Positions 17,642 to 26,792 of a stretch of 64,000 bases of DNA are shown here, piece after piece. Made by a program: the position numbers and the translations under genes. A model generated the notes under the pieces. That model did not search any database, was not told the origin of the DNA, and saw only the letters and a list, made by a program, of their open reading frames with translations. Position 1 is the first letter of the stretch; each line of letters begins with the position of its first letter. The DNA lies in contig NZ_JABSNM010000002.1 of NCBI RefSeq assembly GCF_013294065.1, positions 310,001 through 374,000 on the forward strand. Reading direction: 5' to 3'. This stretch comes from Sphaerotilus uruguayifluvii (lineage in GTDB: Bacteria > Pseudomonadota > Gammaproteobacteria > Burkholderiales > Burkholderiaceae_C).

Positions 17642-18538
17642 ATGACCCCGCCCCGCCTGCCCCCCCGCATCCCGCCGATCCAGTGCCTGGTCACCTTCGA
17701 GGCGCTGGCGCGGCTGCGCAGTGCCAGCCGCGTGGCCGAGGAGCTGTGCGTGACCGTGAGCGCAGTGAGCCACCGCATCCGCCAGCTCGAGGACCACCTG
17801 GGCATGAAGCTCTTCGCCCGCGGCGACTTCACGCTGACAGCCGACGGCGCCGCCTGCCTGGGCCATGTGCGCGCCGGGCTGGCCTCGCTGCAGCAGATGA
17901 CCGGCCCCGAGACGCAGCGCCCGCGGCTGCGGGTGCGGGTGGCTGCGCCGCCGACCTTCTGCCGCCAGCTGCTGATGCCGCGGCTGGAGCTGTTCCGCAC
18001 CGCCTTTCCCGACATCGACCTGGTGCTGCAGGTCTCGATCCCGCTGCTCGACGTCAAGGCCGAGGCCACCGACCTGGAGGTGCGCTATGGCCCCGGCGGC
18101 TACAGCGACTGCGAGCACCGCCTGCTGCAGGCCGACGACCTGGCGCCGGCCTGCAGCCCGGGCTTCCTCAACGAGTTCGGCCCCTTCCAGGGCTTCGGCA
18201 CCCGCGAGGCGCTGGCGCAGACGCGGCTGATCCGCACGCCGCTGGAGCCCTGGGGGCCGTGGTTCCGGCACTGCGGCGTCGATCTGGCCGAGCCGCAGGA
18301 GGGCTCGCAGTTCAACGACATCGGCCTGGCCTACGACGCCGCGGCCAGCGGCTTCGGCGTGGTGCTGCTGCGGCTGCGCATCGGCGCCTCCTGGCTGGAA
18401 TCGGGCCGGCTGGTGCGGCTGTCGCCGCAGTCGGTGCCCTCCGCGCATGGCTACCACCTGTGCTGGTCGCCGGGCGCGATGCAGCGATGGGAATGCGCCG
18501 CCTTCGCCGACTGGCTGGTGCAGCAATTGCAGGGCTGA
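17642..18538 (+). CDS. LysR-family transcriptional regulator, GcvA-like
   Basis: 298 residues. The N-terminal HTH (FEALARLRSASRVAEELCVTVSAVSHRIRQLEDHLGMKLF) and the RLRVRVAAPPTFCRQLLMPRL effector-domain start match the GcvA/AmpR-type LysR group. It lies 75 nt after the mocA-like gene and 104 nt before the GlcG-like gene on the same strand, and is next to the glycine-betaine island. The target is unknown; the GlcG-like gene is the nearest candidate. Confidence 0.86.
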   Translation: MTPPRLPPRIPPIQCLVTFEALARLRSASRVAEELCVTVSAVSHRIRQLEDHLGMKLFARGDFTLTADGAACLGHVRAGLASLQQMTGPETQRPRLRVRVAAPPTFCRQLLMPRLELFRTAFPDIDLVLQVSIPLLDVKAEATDLEVRYGPGGYSDCEHRLLQADDLAPACSPGFLNEFGPFQGFGTREALAQTRLIRTPLEPWGPWFRHCGVDLAEPQEGSQFNDIGLAYDAAASGFGVVLLRLRIGASWLESGRLVRLSPQSVPSAHGYHLCWSPGAMQRWECAAFADWLVQQLQG

Positions 18539-18642
18539 ACGGCAAGGCTGATCGAATCCTTCAAGTCGGCGACCAAGAAACGTCAAACCGCTGCGGTGCG
18601 CCCGGGCCTAGAGTGTGTCCACTCTTTCCTGAACCTGACGAG

Positions 18643-19077
18643 ATGCCCTCGATGATCCAGCGCCCTGCCCTCACCCGCGACGACGCCATGACCCTGCTGC
18701 TGGCCGCCGAGGCCGAAGCCGCCCGCCACGACTGGGCGGTGTCGCTGGCGGTCTGCGACGACGGCGGCCACCTGATGGCCTTCGTGCGCCGCGCCGGCGC
18801 CACGCCGGCTTCCGCCCAGATTGCCCAGGCCAAGGCCCGCACCGCCGCGCTGATGCGCCGCGAGACGCTCGGCGTCGAGCAGATGATCAACCAGGGCCGC
18901 ACCGCCTTCCTGTCGGTGCCGGGCCTGGACGGTCTGCTCGAGGGCGGCGTGCCGGTGATGGTGGACGGCCAGTGCGTCGGCGCGGTCGGCGTCAGCGGCG
19001 TGAAGTCGGCCGAGGACGCGCAGATCGCGCGGGCCGGCATCGCGGCGCTGCTGTCGCCGTCGCAGCCGCCGGTCTGA
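18643..19077 (+). CDS. GlcG/HbpS-family heme-binding-like protein
   Basis: 144 residues, a single GlcG/HbpS (PduO-like) alpha/beta domain: MTLLLAAEAEAARHDWAVSLAVCDDGGHLMAFVRRAGA, then IAQAKARTAALMRRET and GVPVMVDGQCVGAVGVSGVKS. Members bind heme or corrinoids or are accessory proteins of glycolate oxidase; no enzymatic role is certain. An alternative ATG at 18652 would shorten it by three residues. It follows a LysR gene and converges with the gbdR-like gene (18 nt between stops). Confidence 0.8.
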   Translation: MPSMIQRPALTRDDAMTLLLAAEAEAARHDWAVSLAVCDDGGHLMAFVRRAGATPASAQIAQAKARTAALMRRETLGVEQMINQGRTAFLSVPGLDGLLEGGVPVMVDGQCVGAVGVSGVKSAEDAQIARAGIAALLSPSQPPV

Positions 19078-19095
19078 TCCGTCCTGCGGCGCCGC

Positions 19096-20169
19096 TCAGG
19101 ACACGTAGACCGGCATGCCGCTGCCCCGCTCGGCCCGGCCGCGGCGGTGGGCCGGCATGGCGGCCGGTGCGGCCGCCACCACATGCACCAGACCCTGGCT
19201 GCCGCCCTGGCGGCGGTGCTCGCTGGGCGAGTGCCCGAACAGCGCGCGGTAGGCCTTGCAGAAGTGCGAGGCGGTCTGGAAGCCGCAGGCCACCGTGATC
19301 TGCATGATCGGCGCGCTGGTGTGCGAGAGCAGTTCGCGCGCGCGGCGCAGGCGCAGCGTCAGGTAGTGCTGCGCCGGCGTGACCTTGTAGTAGCGGTGGA
19401 ACAGCCGCTCGAGCTGGCGCAGCGAGATGCCGGCGGCGTCGGCGATCTCCGACAGCGGCAGCGGCTCCTCGATGTTGGCGGCCATCAGCTCGGCCGCCTC
19501 GGCCAGATGCTCGTAGCCGGGGCCGACGAATTCCGGCTGCGGCAGCTTCTGCTGGTCGCTCTGGTCGCGCACCCGGTCGACGATGAACTGCTCGGAGATC
19601 GCCATCGCCAGCTTGTTGCCATGGTGGCTGCGCACCAGATGCAGCATCAGGTGCAGCGGCGCGATGCCGCCCGAGGCGGTGATGCGCTCGCGGTCGATGA
19701 CGAAGACCTCGAGCGCGAAGTCGACCTTCGGGCAGGACTCGCGCAGCGCGACCAGATTCTCCCAGTGCACCGCGCAGCGGTAGCCGTCGAGCACGCCGGC
19801 CGCGGCCAGCGCGTGCGTGCCGGTGCACAGCGCGCCCAGCGTCTGCCCGCGTGCGGCGCGGCGGCGCAGGTCCTTGACCAGGCAGTCGGAGATCGCCTTC
19901 TGCACCTCGACGCCACCGCAGACGAAGACCGCGTCGCAGCGGTCCAGCTCCTCGGGCGCGCAGGCGCCGCTGACGCCCAGGCCGTTGCTGGCCTGCGCCG
20001 AGCCGCCCCCGACCGCGCAGACGCTCCAGGTGTAGAGCGGCTGCCGGCTGGTGAGGTTGGCCATGCGCAGCACCTCCACCGCATTGGCGAAGGCGATCAT
20101 CGAGTAATTCTCGAGCAGCAGGAATCCGAAATGCCGTGAGCGGGGATCGGAACTCGAGGAGGAAACCAT
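19096..20169 (-). CDS. gbdR: GbdR-like GlxA/AraC-family regulator of glycine betaine catabolism
   Basis: 357 residues. The N-terminal DJ-1/PfpI-like (GATase1) domain contains FGFLLLENYSMIAFANAVEVLRMAN and GALCTGTHALAAAGVLDG. The C-terminal AraC DNA-binding domain contains two HTHs (LSEIADAAGISLRQLERLFHRYY and IMQITVACGFQTASHFCKAYRALFGHSPSEHRR). This is the architecture of Pseudomonas GbdR, the activator of gbcAB, dgcAB and related genes in response to glycine betaine and dimethylglycine. It flanks the dgc operon here, supporting the name. The shared dyads upstream of gbcA, glyA, choX, soxB and purU are candidate binding sites; a second GlxA-type regulator (48737-49825) is the alternative reader. 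Confidence 0.83.
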   Translation of the reverse strand: MVSSSSSDPRSRHFGFLLLENYSMIAFANAVEVLRMANLTSRQPLYTWSVCAVGGGSAQASNGLGVSGACAPEELDRCDAVFVCGGVEVQKAISDCLVKDLRRRAARGQTLGALCTGTHALAAAGVLDGYRCAVHWENLVALRESCPKVDFALEVFVIDRERITASGGIAPLHLMLHLVRSHHGNKLAMAISEQFIVDRVRDQSDQQKLPQPEFVGPGYEHLAEAAELMAANIEEPLPLSEIADAAGISLRQLERLFHRYYKVTPAQHYLTLRLRRARELLSHTSAPIMQITVACGFQTASHFCKAYRALFGHSPSEHRRQGGSQGLVHVVAAAPAAMPAHRRGRAERGSGMPVYVS

Positions 20170-20588
20170 CGCTTGAAACCTTCGCGTTCGGTGAGCTGTG
20201 GTGCGACATCCGATTCGCGGCGGGCTGCGGGACGCAGGAACCTGAAATCGCTGTCTTGTGGATACAGATCAAATAGCAAAGGTCGTGCCCGTGTTACTGC
20301 CGTTTTGTCGGCGGTGCATGGCGAAAAAATGGAACGGCTTTTCCCGCGACGCACCCGAACCGGAATCGACCGATGTTTCGGACGGTGCATGCGGCACCAT
20401 CGCGGTGCCGCGCGCATACCGTATTCCACAGGAATGCGACTTGATGCAGAACAGGTGATTGCACCAATATCTGCACGAAAACGGGACGTGGATTTTCGAG
20501 ACGCGCAAAAGGCAAGCCGGAACAGCGCTTCGCAGCGCTGTTCCGGCAGGAATCGGGGCCGGGCGGATGCGGGCAGGCGCCGCGCGGT
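20170..20588. other. Intergenic region upstream of gbdR
   Basis: This 419-nt gap is less GC-rich than its surroundings. It holds the gbdR promoter (leftward), a hairpin with 8-bp arms at 20391-20411 (GCGGCACC/GGTGCCGC) and the terminator of the dgc operon at 20516-20547. The frame at 20258-20458 has no ribosome-binding site or family features, and I do not call a gene here. Confidence 0.6.
20516..20547 (-). terminator. Intrinsic terminator of the glyA-dgcAB-etf operon
   Basis: Perfect 14-bp arms GCCGGAACAGCGCT and AGCGCTGTTCCGGC enclose a 4-nt loop. Read on the minus strand the hairpin is followed by the T-rich tract TTGCCTTTTG. It lies 41 nt beyond the last stop codon (20589) and would end the seven-gene operon. 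Confidence 0.8.
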
Positions 20589-21473
20589 TCACCCGGCCGG
20601 AGGCACCAGGGCCAGCCTGCGCAGATGCTCGAGCAGTTGCCGGGCCTTGTCCTGCGCCGAACCCTGGTTCAGCACCGCGCCGCCCTGTCGCGCCGGGGCG
20701 GCAGTGCCGGTGGCGCGCGCCATGCGCGCCGCGCCGCTCTCGGTCGAGACGGGCGCGAGCGGCCGGCGCTGGCGCCGCGCCGGCTCGGGCGTCCAGGCCG
20801 GGGCCGCTGCCACCGGGCCTGCACTCGGGTCGGACGCGGCGCGGCGGTCCTCGATGCGGCCCTGCTGCGCGGCCAGCCAGGCGTGGCGCACGCGCAGATC
20901 CTCGCGCCGTGCCAGGCGCTCGCTGCCGACCAGCACCGCGGCGGCGCCGCGTTCGAGCCGCCAGCTGCGCCGCGCGCCGCGCGGCAGCGCCTGCACCACC
21001 CGCCAGCCGCCGTCGGCCTCGGGCTGCAGGTCGATCACCTCGGCGATCAGCGGCCGCTGCAGCCGCTGCGCCAGCCGGTGCGGCAGCAGGCCGCTGGCCT
21101 GACCGGACTCGCCGCGCGCGCCGGCGATCACCAGCGGCGTGTCGTGGCAGGCCGCGGCCAGCGCGGCGGTGATGTGCTCCGGATCGGCGACGGCCAGCTC
21201 CAGCCGCTCGAGCCGGTCGATGCCCAGCGCCAGGTAGTCGCGCGCGACCGCCTCGGGCATCGCGGTCTGGCGGCTGGCGGCGTGCAGCAGCCGCGGCTGG
21301 GGCGCGTGCGATCGGCCCTGCAGCGTGGCCCGGGCCTGCAGCGCCTGCAGGGCCAGCGCGGCGCCGGCGGCGTCGGCACGGCTGCGGGTGGCGCGTCCGC
21401 TGACCGGATCGATGCGCACGCTGACCAGCACCGCCACCGGCGAGGCATTCACGTTCGGGGAAGAGGAACTCAT
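20589..21473 (-). CDS. etfB: Electron transfer flavoprotein beta-like subunit of the dimethylglycine demethylation system
   Basis: 294 residues. The N-terminal two thirds follow the ETF-beta fold (VAVLVSVRIDPVSGRATRSRADAAGAALALQAL, then LPHRLAQRLQRPLIAEVIDL), but the usual AMP-binding ETF-beta signature is eroded. The C-terminal third is a low-complexity Arg/Ala/Pro stretch ending in a short helix (DKARQLLEHLRRL). With the alpha subunit one base upstream it should carry electrons from DgcA/DgcB to the quinone pool. The degenerate sequence matches the ETF-like subunits seen beside dgcB in other betaine degraders. It is the last gene before the operon terminator. Confidence 0.72.
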   Translation of the reverse strand: MSSSSPNVNASPVAVLVSVRIDPVSGRATRSRADAAGAALALQALQARATLQGRSHAPQPRLLHAASRQTAMPEAVARDYLALGIDRLERLELAVADPEHITAALAAACHDTPLVIAGARGESGQASGLLPHRLAQRLQRPLIAEVIDLQPEADGGWRVVQALPRGARRSWRLERGAAAVLVGSERLARREDLRVRHAWLAAQQGRIEDRRAASDPSAGPVAAAPAWTPEPARRQRRPLAPVSTESGAARMARATGTAAPARQGGAVLNQGSAQDKARQLLEHLRRLALVPPAG

Positions 21474-21474
21474 G

Positions 21475-22668
21475 TCAGGCCGCCTTGAGGGAAGGAACCG
21501 GAAGGGACGAGGCCGCCGGCGGCGCCGCGCGCTCGGCCTGCAGCAGCGCGAGCAGCTCGCGCATCAGCGCCTGCACGTCCTCGACCACCGTCAGCTCGGC
21601 GCGCTGCACCATCGGCGCGGACACGTCGGTGTTGACCGCCAGCACATGGCGGCATTCGCGGATGCCCTGCAGGTGCTGGACCGCGCCGGAGATGCCCATC
21701 GCCAGGTAGCCGCGCGCCTGCACCGTGCGGCCGGTGGCGCCGATCTGCTGGCTGCGCGCGAAGCGTCCGTCGTCGACCGCCACCCGCGAGGCGCCGACCG
21801 CCGCGCCCAGCGCCTCGGCCAGCTCCAGGAACAGCTTCACGTCGGTCACGCCGTTGCCGGCGGCCAGGATGAAGTCGGCCTCCTCGAGCGCGACCTGCTG
21901 CGCCTGGCCGGCGACCACGCCGAGATCGACCAGGCCCGGCTGCGCGCGGGGCGCGGGCGCCGGCAGCACCCGGCGCTCGCCCAGGCCGGTGAAGGGCAGC
22001 TCGGTGCGGGCGACCTGGCGCGCCAGCAGCAGCAGATCCAGCCCGTCGAGCGCCGCGGTGGCGTCGGCCGCGGCGCGCTGGACGCCCCCGAGGTCGCGCA
22101 CCCGCGCCCGGCCGTCGGCGATCTCGACCACGCCGGCTGCGCAGGCCAGGCGCTGGCGCACCGCCAGGCGCCGGCCCAGATCGCCGTCGTCGCCGCGGTC
22201 CGGGGCCAGCGTCAGGCGCGGGGACAGGGCCTGCCAGCGCGCGGCGACGGCCTCGGCCAGCGCCTCGGGCGAGAGCGCCTCGCTCACCGGCAGCAGCTCC
22301 AGCCGGTCGATGCCCAGCGCGGCGGCGTCCAGTGCGTCGGCCTGCGGGTCCTGCGCACCGGCGGCGCCCGGGGCCTGCGGCCAGGGCATCAGCACGACCA
22401 CCGCCTCGTCGGGGCGGGCCAGCAGCGCGGCGGCGGCGATCGCCTCGCGGGCGTGCTCGTCCAGGCTGCCGCTGTCGGGGTGGACCAGCACCAGCAGGCA
22501 GCCGGCGGCGCGCTCGCTCGGCAGGGCCAGGCGCGGGCGGCGCACCGCGGCGTGCGACACCGCCGCCAGGCGCAGGCCGCGCTCGCCCTCGGTGCCGCCC
22601 AGCACGATGCGGCGCAGGCCCTGCGGGGTGATGAGCGCCGGTCGGCGCGGATCGACTCGTCGGATCAT
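21475..22668 (-). CDS. etfA: Electron transfer flavoprotein alpha-like subunit
   Basis: 397 residues, longer at the N-terminus than ordinary EtfA. The C-terminal FAD domain is well conserved: ALGAAVGASRVAVDDGRFARSQQIGATGRTVQARGY, then GISGAVQHLQGIRECRHVLAVNTD. It should hold FAD and accept electrons during dimethylglycine demethylation. The start ATG at 22668 overlaps the dgcB stop by four bases and has GGAG upstream. The etfB start is one base past its stop. The order dgcA-dgcB-etfA-etfB is the one known from Pseudomonas. Confidence 0.82.
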   Translation of the reverse strand: MIRRVDPRRPALITPQGLRRIVLGGTEGERGLRLAAVSHAAVRRPRLALPSERAAGCLLVLVHPDSGSLDEHAREAIAAAALLARPDEAVVVLMPWPQAPGAAGAQDPQADALDAAALGIDRLELLPVSEALSPEALAEAVAARWQALSPRLTLAPDRGDDGDLGRRLAVRQRLACAAGVVEIADGRARVRDLGGVQRAAADATAALDGLDLLLLARQVARTELPFTGLGERRVLPAPAPRAQPGLVDLGVVAGQAQQVALEEADFILAAGNGVTDVKLFLELAEALGAAVGASRVAVDDGRFARSQQIGATGRTVQARGYLAMGISGAVQHLQGIRECRHVLAVNTDVSAPMVQRAELTVVEDVQALMRELLALLQAERAAPPAASSLPVPSLKAA

Positions 22669-24662
22669 GCTCGGGTCTCCTGGGCGGGGCGGGTCTCGAC
22701 GGCGCGGGCGACCAGCTCGGCCACGTCCAGCACCTCGGGGCGCTTGCCGGTCACGCCTTCGAGCATCGCGGTGCACTGCGGGCAGGCCACCGCGACGATC
22801 TCGGCGCCGGTGGCGCGGGCGTCGTCCATGCGCATGTCGGGAATGCGTCGCTGGCCGGGAATGTCGGTGGTCGGCGCGCCGCCCCCGCCGCCGCAGCAGC
22901 GGGCGTTCAGGCCGCAGCGCTCCATCTCGACCACCTGGATGCCGATGGCCTTGAGCGCGCGGCGCGGGGCCTCGATCTGGCCGTTGTAGCGGCCGAGGTA
23001 GCAGGGGTCGTGCAGCGTGACGCTGGGCGCGCGGGCCGCGGCGTTCGCCTTGGGGCGCAGCTGGCCGCGCTCGAGCAGATCGGCCAGCAGCTCGGTGTGG
23101 TGCCAGACGCGGGTGCGCCCTTGCGCGAGCCGCTCGGCCCAGGCGGCGTCGAGCACCGGGTATTCGTTGCGCAGCGCATGCAGCAGGTGCGGGTCGGCGG
23201 TGACCAGGTTGGCGGCCGGATGCGCCTGCAGCGTGTCGATGAGCTGGCGCGCCAGGCGCTGGTAGCCGGCTTCGTCGCCGAGGCGGCGCGCCACGTCGCC
23301 GCAGTCGGTCTCCAGCGCGCCCAGCAGCGCCGGCACCACGCCGGCCGAGCGCAGCGTCGTCACCAGCGCGCGCAGCGTCTTCTGGCCGCGCAGGTCGAAG
23401 CCGGCCTCGCCGGCGAGCAGCAGCCACTCGGTGCGCTGCGTGGCCGGCGCGTCGGCCAGCACCGGCAGGCCCAGGTCGCTGGCCCAGTGGTGCCGGGCGG
23501 CGAGCGGATGGCGGCCCTGGGTGTCGGTCTCGCGCAGCGCGGCCAGCACCTCGTCGCCCTTGTTCGGCACGGTGCCGCCGACCAGCGTCAGGCTGCGGCG
23601 CAGGTCGACCACCAGATCGACATGCTCGATCAGCATCGGGCAGGCCTGCACGCAGGCGCGGCAGGTGGTGCAGCTCCACAGCGTCTCGGCGTCGATCAGG
23701 CCGGGCACCACCGCCTGGTCGGGCGCACCGGCATGGCGGCCGATCTCCTTGCCCGGATAGGGGTTGCCGGCGTAGTGCGCGTCGCCGGTGCCGGACATGC
23801 CGCTCACCAGATCCTGCACCAGCTTCTTCGGGTTGAGCGGCTGGCCGGCGGCGAAGGCCGGGCAGGCCGCCTCGCACTTGCCGCACTGCACGCAGGCGTC
23901 GAACGAGAGCAGGCGGTTCCACGGCAGATCGGCCGGCCGGGCGGCGCCGGGTAGGTCGCGCACCAGATTGACGGGCTTCAGCGCGCTGGCCTGGCGCTGC
24001 GCGGCCGGGCCCACCGGCTGCGGGCCGAAGCGCTCGGGGCGCGGATGCAGGCCCAGGTGCAGCAGGCCGGCCACCGCATGCTTCATCGGCCCGGCCAGAC
24101 CGACGCCCAGCGCAAGCTCGGCCGCGCCGGCGCCCAGGGCCAGCACGCACAGCGCCGCCCACCACGGCGCCAGGCTCTCGTGCCACAGCGCGCCGGCCGA
24201 CAGGGCCGCCAGGCCCAGGGCGCCCGCGCCCAGCGTCCACGGCAGGCGCTGCCACGGCCCGCGCGAGACCCGCGCGGCCACCGCCGGCTGGCGTCGGCGC
24301 AGCGCCATCATCAGCGCGCCGGCCAGCATCACCAGCGCGAAGGCCACCAGCGCGATGTCCAGCGCGGCGATGCGCAGCCGCAGGCCGTCGTTGATCGCCA
24401 CCAGCGCCAGGCAGGCCAGCGCGCCGCCGGCCACCGCGACGTGCGCGCGCGCCACCGCCGGCTCGTGGGCGACCACATGGTGCAGGTCGACGAAGTAGCG
24501 CTTGGGGATGGCCAGCAGGCCGCTCCAGGCCACCGGCGCGGCCAGGCCGGTGCGCCAGAGCACCGCACGGCGCGCGGTGCCGATCGCCAGCGCGGCCACC
24601 GCCAGCCAGAACACCGCGGTGACGGCGTCGCGCCAGATCAGGGGAGACAGGACGGCATCCAT
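22665..24662 (-). CDS. dgcB: DgcB: membrane iron-sulfur subunit of dimethylglycine demethylation
   Basis: 665 residues. The N-terminal 230 residues contain about six hydrophobic segments. Two [4Fe-4S] ferredoxin motifs follow: CVQCGKCEAACP (about 258-269) and CTTCRACVQACP (about 330-341). The C-terminal half holds heterodisulfide-reductase-type cysteine domains, including HDPCYLGRYN and GLNARCCGGGGG. This is the layout of DgcB, which takes electrons from the flavoprotein DgcA and passes them on to ETF or the membrane. It starts 2 nt after dgcA stops. Confidence 0.88.
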   Translation of the reverse strand: MDAVLSPLIWRDAVTAVFWLAVAALAIGTARRAVLWRTGLAAPVAWSGLLAIPKRYFVDLHHVVAHEPAVARAHVAVAGGALACLALVAINDGLRLRIAALDIALVAFALVMLAGALMMALRRRQPAVAARVSRGPWQRLPWTLGAGALGLAALSAGALWHESLAPWWAALCVLALGAGAAELALGVGLAGPMKHAVAGLLHLGLHPRPERFGPQPVGPAAQRQASALKPVNLVRDLPGAARPADLPWNRLLSFDACVQCGKCEAACPAFAAGQPLNPKKLVQDLVSGMSGTGDAHYAGNPYPGKEIGRHAGAPDQAVVPGLIDAETLWSCTTCRACVQACPMLIEHVDLVVDLRRSLTLVGGTVPNKGDEVLAALRETDTQGRHPLAARHHWASDLGLPVLADAPATQRTEWLLLAGEAGFDLRGQKTLRALVTTLRSAGVVPALLGALETDCGDVARRLGDEAGYQRLARQLIDTLQAHPAANLVTADPHLLHALRNEYPVLDAAWAERLAQGRTRVWHHTELLADLLERGQLRPKANAAARAPSVTLHDPCYLGRYNGQIEAPRRALKAIGIQVVEMERCGLNARCCGGGGGAPTTDIPGQRRIPDMRMDDARATGAEIVAVACPQCTAMLEGVTGKRPEVLDVAELVARAVETRPAQETRA

Positions 24663-24664
24663 GC

Positions 24665-26737
24665 TCAGAAGTCCTTGCAGAGACGCAGCGCGTCGTAGAT
24701 CGCGCCGTGGATGTTGTGCATCGACACGCCGTCGCCGATGCGGAACAGCGCGAACTTGCCGTTGCCCAGCGGCTCGGAGAGCGCCGGCTGCGGCTGGTTG
24801 TCGTAGAGCGCGTCGATGTCGGTCTGGCCGTGGTTGACCGAGCGGTCCTTGAGCTGCCAGTACAGCGCCTCGTTCGGGCGGATGCCGTTCTCGATCACGA
24901 CCTGGTCGACCACGCGCTCCTCCTGCACCTCGGTGTACTCGTGGCGCAGCACCGCGACCAGCTTGTCGCCGTCGGGCGTGCTCTCGCGGTAGACGCGGTC
25001 GAGCCAGTGGTTCGGCGTCAGGATCACGCCCTGCGCGCAGAGCTGGCGGTAGATGATCGGGAAGGTGGTGCCGCCGGTGTCGTCGGCGATCTTCACGTCG
25101 GGCGTGACCATCTCGACCAGGTGGCCGCGGCTGGCGATGAAGTCGGCCACGCCGGAGCCGGCATGCGCGCTGATCGCGTCATAGACCAGCACATTGCCCT
25201 TCGGCGCCACCTTGCCGCTGAGGATGTCCCAGCCCGACACGGCCAGGCCCTCGGCCACGCCCCACTCAGGCGTCTGGCCGGTGTGCGGCAGCCCGCCGGT
25301 GGCCAGCACGACGATGTCCGGCCGCTCGTCGAGGATCATCGACACGTCGGCCTCGGTGCCCAGGCGGCGGTCCACGCCCAGGCGGGTGGTTTCCAGATCG
25401 AACCAGCGGATGATGCCGGCCATCTGCTCGCGCTTCGGCGCCTTGGCCGCCAGATTCACCTGGCCGCCGACCTGCGGCGCCTTCTCGAACAGCACCACGT
25501 CGTGGCCGCGCTCGCGCGCCACGCGGGCGGCCTCCAGCCCGGCCGGGCCGGCGCCGACCACCACCACGCGGCGCTTCGGGCCGGTGGTCTTGGCGATGGT
25601 GTGCGGCATGGTGCGCTCGCGGCTGGTGGCGGCGTTCTGCACGCAGAGCACGTCCAGGCCGTTGTACTGGCGGTCGATGCAGTAGTTGGCGCCGACGCAC
25701 TGCTTGATCTGGTCTTCGCGGCCGTCGCGGATCTTGATGACCATGTGCGGGTCGGCGATCTGCGCACGCGTCATGCCCACCATGTCGACCGTGCCGCTGG
25801 CCAGCAGGCGCTCGGCCTGCTGCGCGTCGCGGATGCTCTGCGCGTGCATCACCGGGATCTTCACCACGCTCTTGATGCCGCCGGCCAGATGCACGAAGGG
25901 CTCCGGGGGCAGCGCCATCGGCGGCATGCAGTTGGCCAGGGTGTTGTGGGTGTCGGCGCCGGAGCCGATCACGCTCAGGTAGTCGATCAGGCCGGTCTCG
26001 CTCATGGCCTGCGCGATTTCCTTGAGCATCTCGTGGTTCAGGCCGTCCTCGTGGAACTCGTCGCCGCACATGCGCAGGCCGACGACGAAGTCCTTGCCGA
26101 CCTCGGCGCGCACCGCCTGCAGCACCTCGATGCCGAAGCGCAGGCGGTTCTGCAGGCTGCCGCCCCACTCGTCGGTGCGGAAGTTGCTGCGCGGGCTCCA
26201 GAACTGGTCGATCAGGTGCTGGTGCGCCGCCGAGATCTCGATGCCGTCCAGCCCCGAGGCCTTCACGCGGCGCGCGGCGCGGGCGTAGTCCTGGATGATG
26301 CGGCGGATCTCCTCGATCTCGATCGTCTTGGCATTGCCGCGGTGCACCGGTTCGCGCACGCCCGAGGGGCTGACCAGGTGCGGCCAGTCGAAGCCGTGCC
26401 AGGCGTTGCGCCGGCCCATGTGGGTGGCCTGGATCATGATCTTGGCGCCATGCCTGTGCATGGTGTCGGCCAGCCGGGACAGGCCTTCCATCGTCTCGTC
26501 GCGCGAGAGGTTGACCGAGCTCCACCAGCTGCTCGGGCTGTCGCGCGACACGGGGCTGGAGCCGCCGCAGATCGCCAGGCCGACGCCGCCCTTGGCCTTT
26601 TCCTCGTAGTAGCGGATGTAGCGCTCGCCGGGCATGCCGTCGTCGGCGTAGACCTCGGCGTGCGCGGTGCTGACGATGCGGTTGCGGATCTTCAGCTGGT
26701 TGAGCTGGATGGGTTCGAAGAGGTGCGGGTAGCGCAT
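24665..26737 (-). CDS. dgcA: DgcA: NADH:flavin oxidoreductase-like dimethylglycine demethylase subunit
   Basis: 690 residues. An N-terminal FMN-binding TIM barrel of the Old Yellow Enzyme/trimethylamine dehydrogenase type covers about 1-340 (ISAAHQHLIDQFWSPRSNFRTDEWGGSLQNRLRF). A C-terminal FAD/NAD-type domain starts at RRVVVVGAGPAGLEAARVARERGHDV. Between them the iron-sulfur loop reads QCVGANYC...VLC; trimethylamine dehydrogenase has another Cys where Ala stands here, so the cluster may be absent or bound differently. DgcA homologues demethylate N,N-dimethylglycine to sarcosine. It lies 55 nt after the V4R gene in the glyA-dgc operon. Confidence 0.88.
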   Translation of the reverse strand: MRYPHLFEPIQLNQLKIRNRIVSTAHAEVYADDGMPGERYIRYYEEKAKGGVGLAICGGSSPVSRDSPSSWWSSVNLSRDETMEGLSRLADTMHRHGAKIMIQATHMGRRNAWHGFDWPHLVSPSGVREPVHRGNAKTIEIEEIRRIIQDYARAARRVKASGLDGIEISAAHQHLIDQFWSPRSNFRTDEWGGSLQNRLRFGIEVLQAVRAEVGKDFVVGLRMCGDEFHEDGLNHEMLKEIAQAMSETGLIDYLSVIGSGADTHNTLANCMPPMALPPEPFVHLAGGIKSVVKIPVMHAQSIRDAQQAERLLASGTVDMVGMTRAQIADPHMVIKIRDGREDQIKQCVGANYCIDRQYNGLDVLCVQNAATSRERTMPHTIAKTTGPKRRVVVVGAGPAGLEAARVARERGHDVVLFEKAPQVGGQVNLAAKAPKREQMAGIIRWFDLETTRLGVDRRLGTEADVSMILDERPDIVVLATGGLPHTGQTPEWGVAEGLAVSGWDILSGKVAPKGNVLVYDAISAHAGSGVADFIASRGHLVEMVTPDVKIADDTGGTTFPIIYRQLCAQGVILTPNHWLDRVYRESTPDGDKLVAVLRHEYTEVQEERVVDQVVIENGIRPNEALYWQLKDRSVNHGQTDIDALYDNQPQPALSEPLGNGKFALFRIGDGVSMHNIHGAIYDALRLCKDF

Positions 26738-26792
26738 GGTCGGGCGGCGTGGTCAGGCGGCGTGAGGGTCGGCGGGGCGGCGCGCGGTCGGA

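Noticed and set aside
20258-20458. Possible 66-residue gene between gbdR and the ETF genes
   Set aside because: No ribosome-binding site, no recognisable domain, and codon use unlike its neighbours; the region is better read as a leader.
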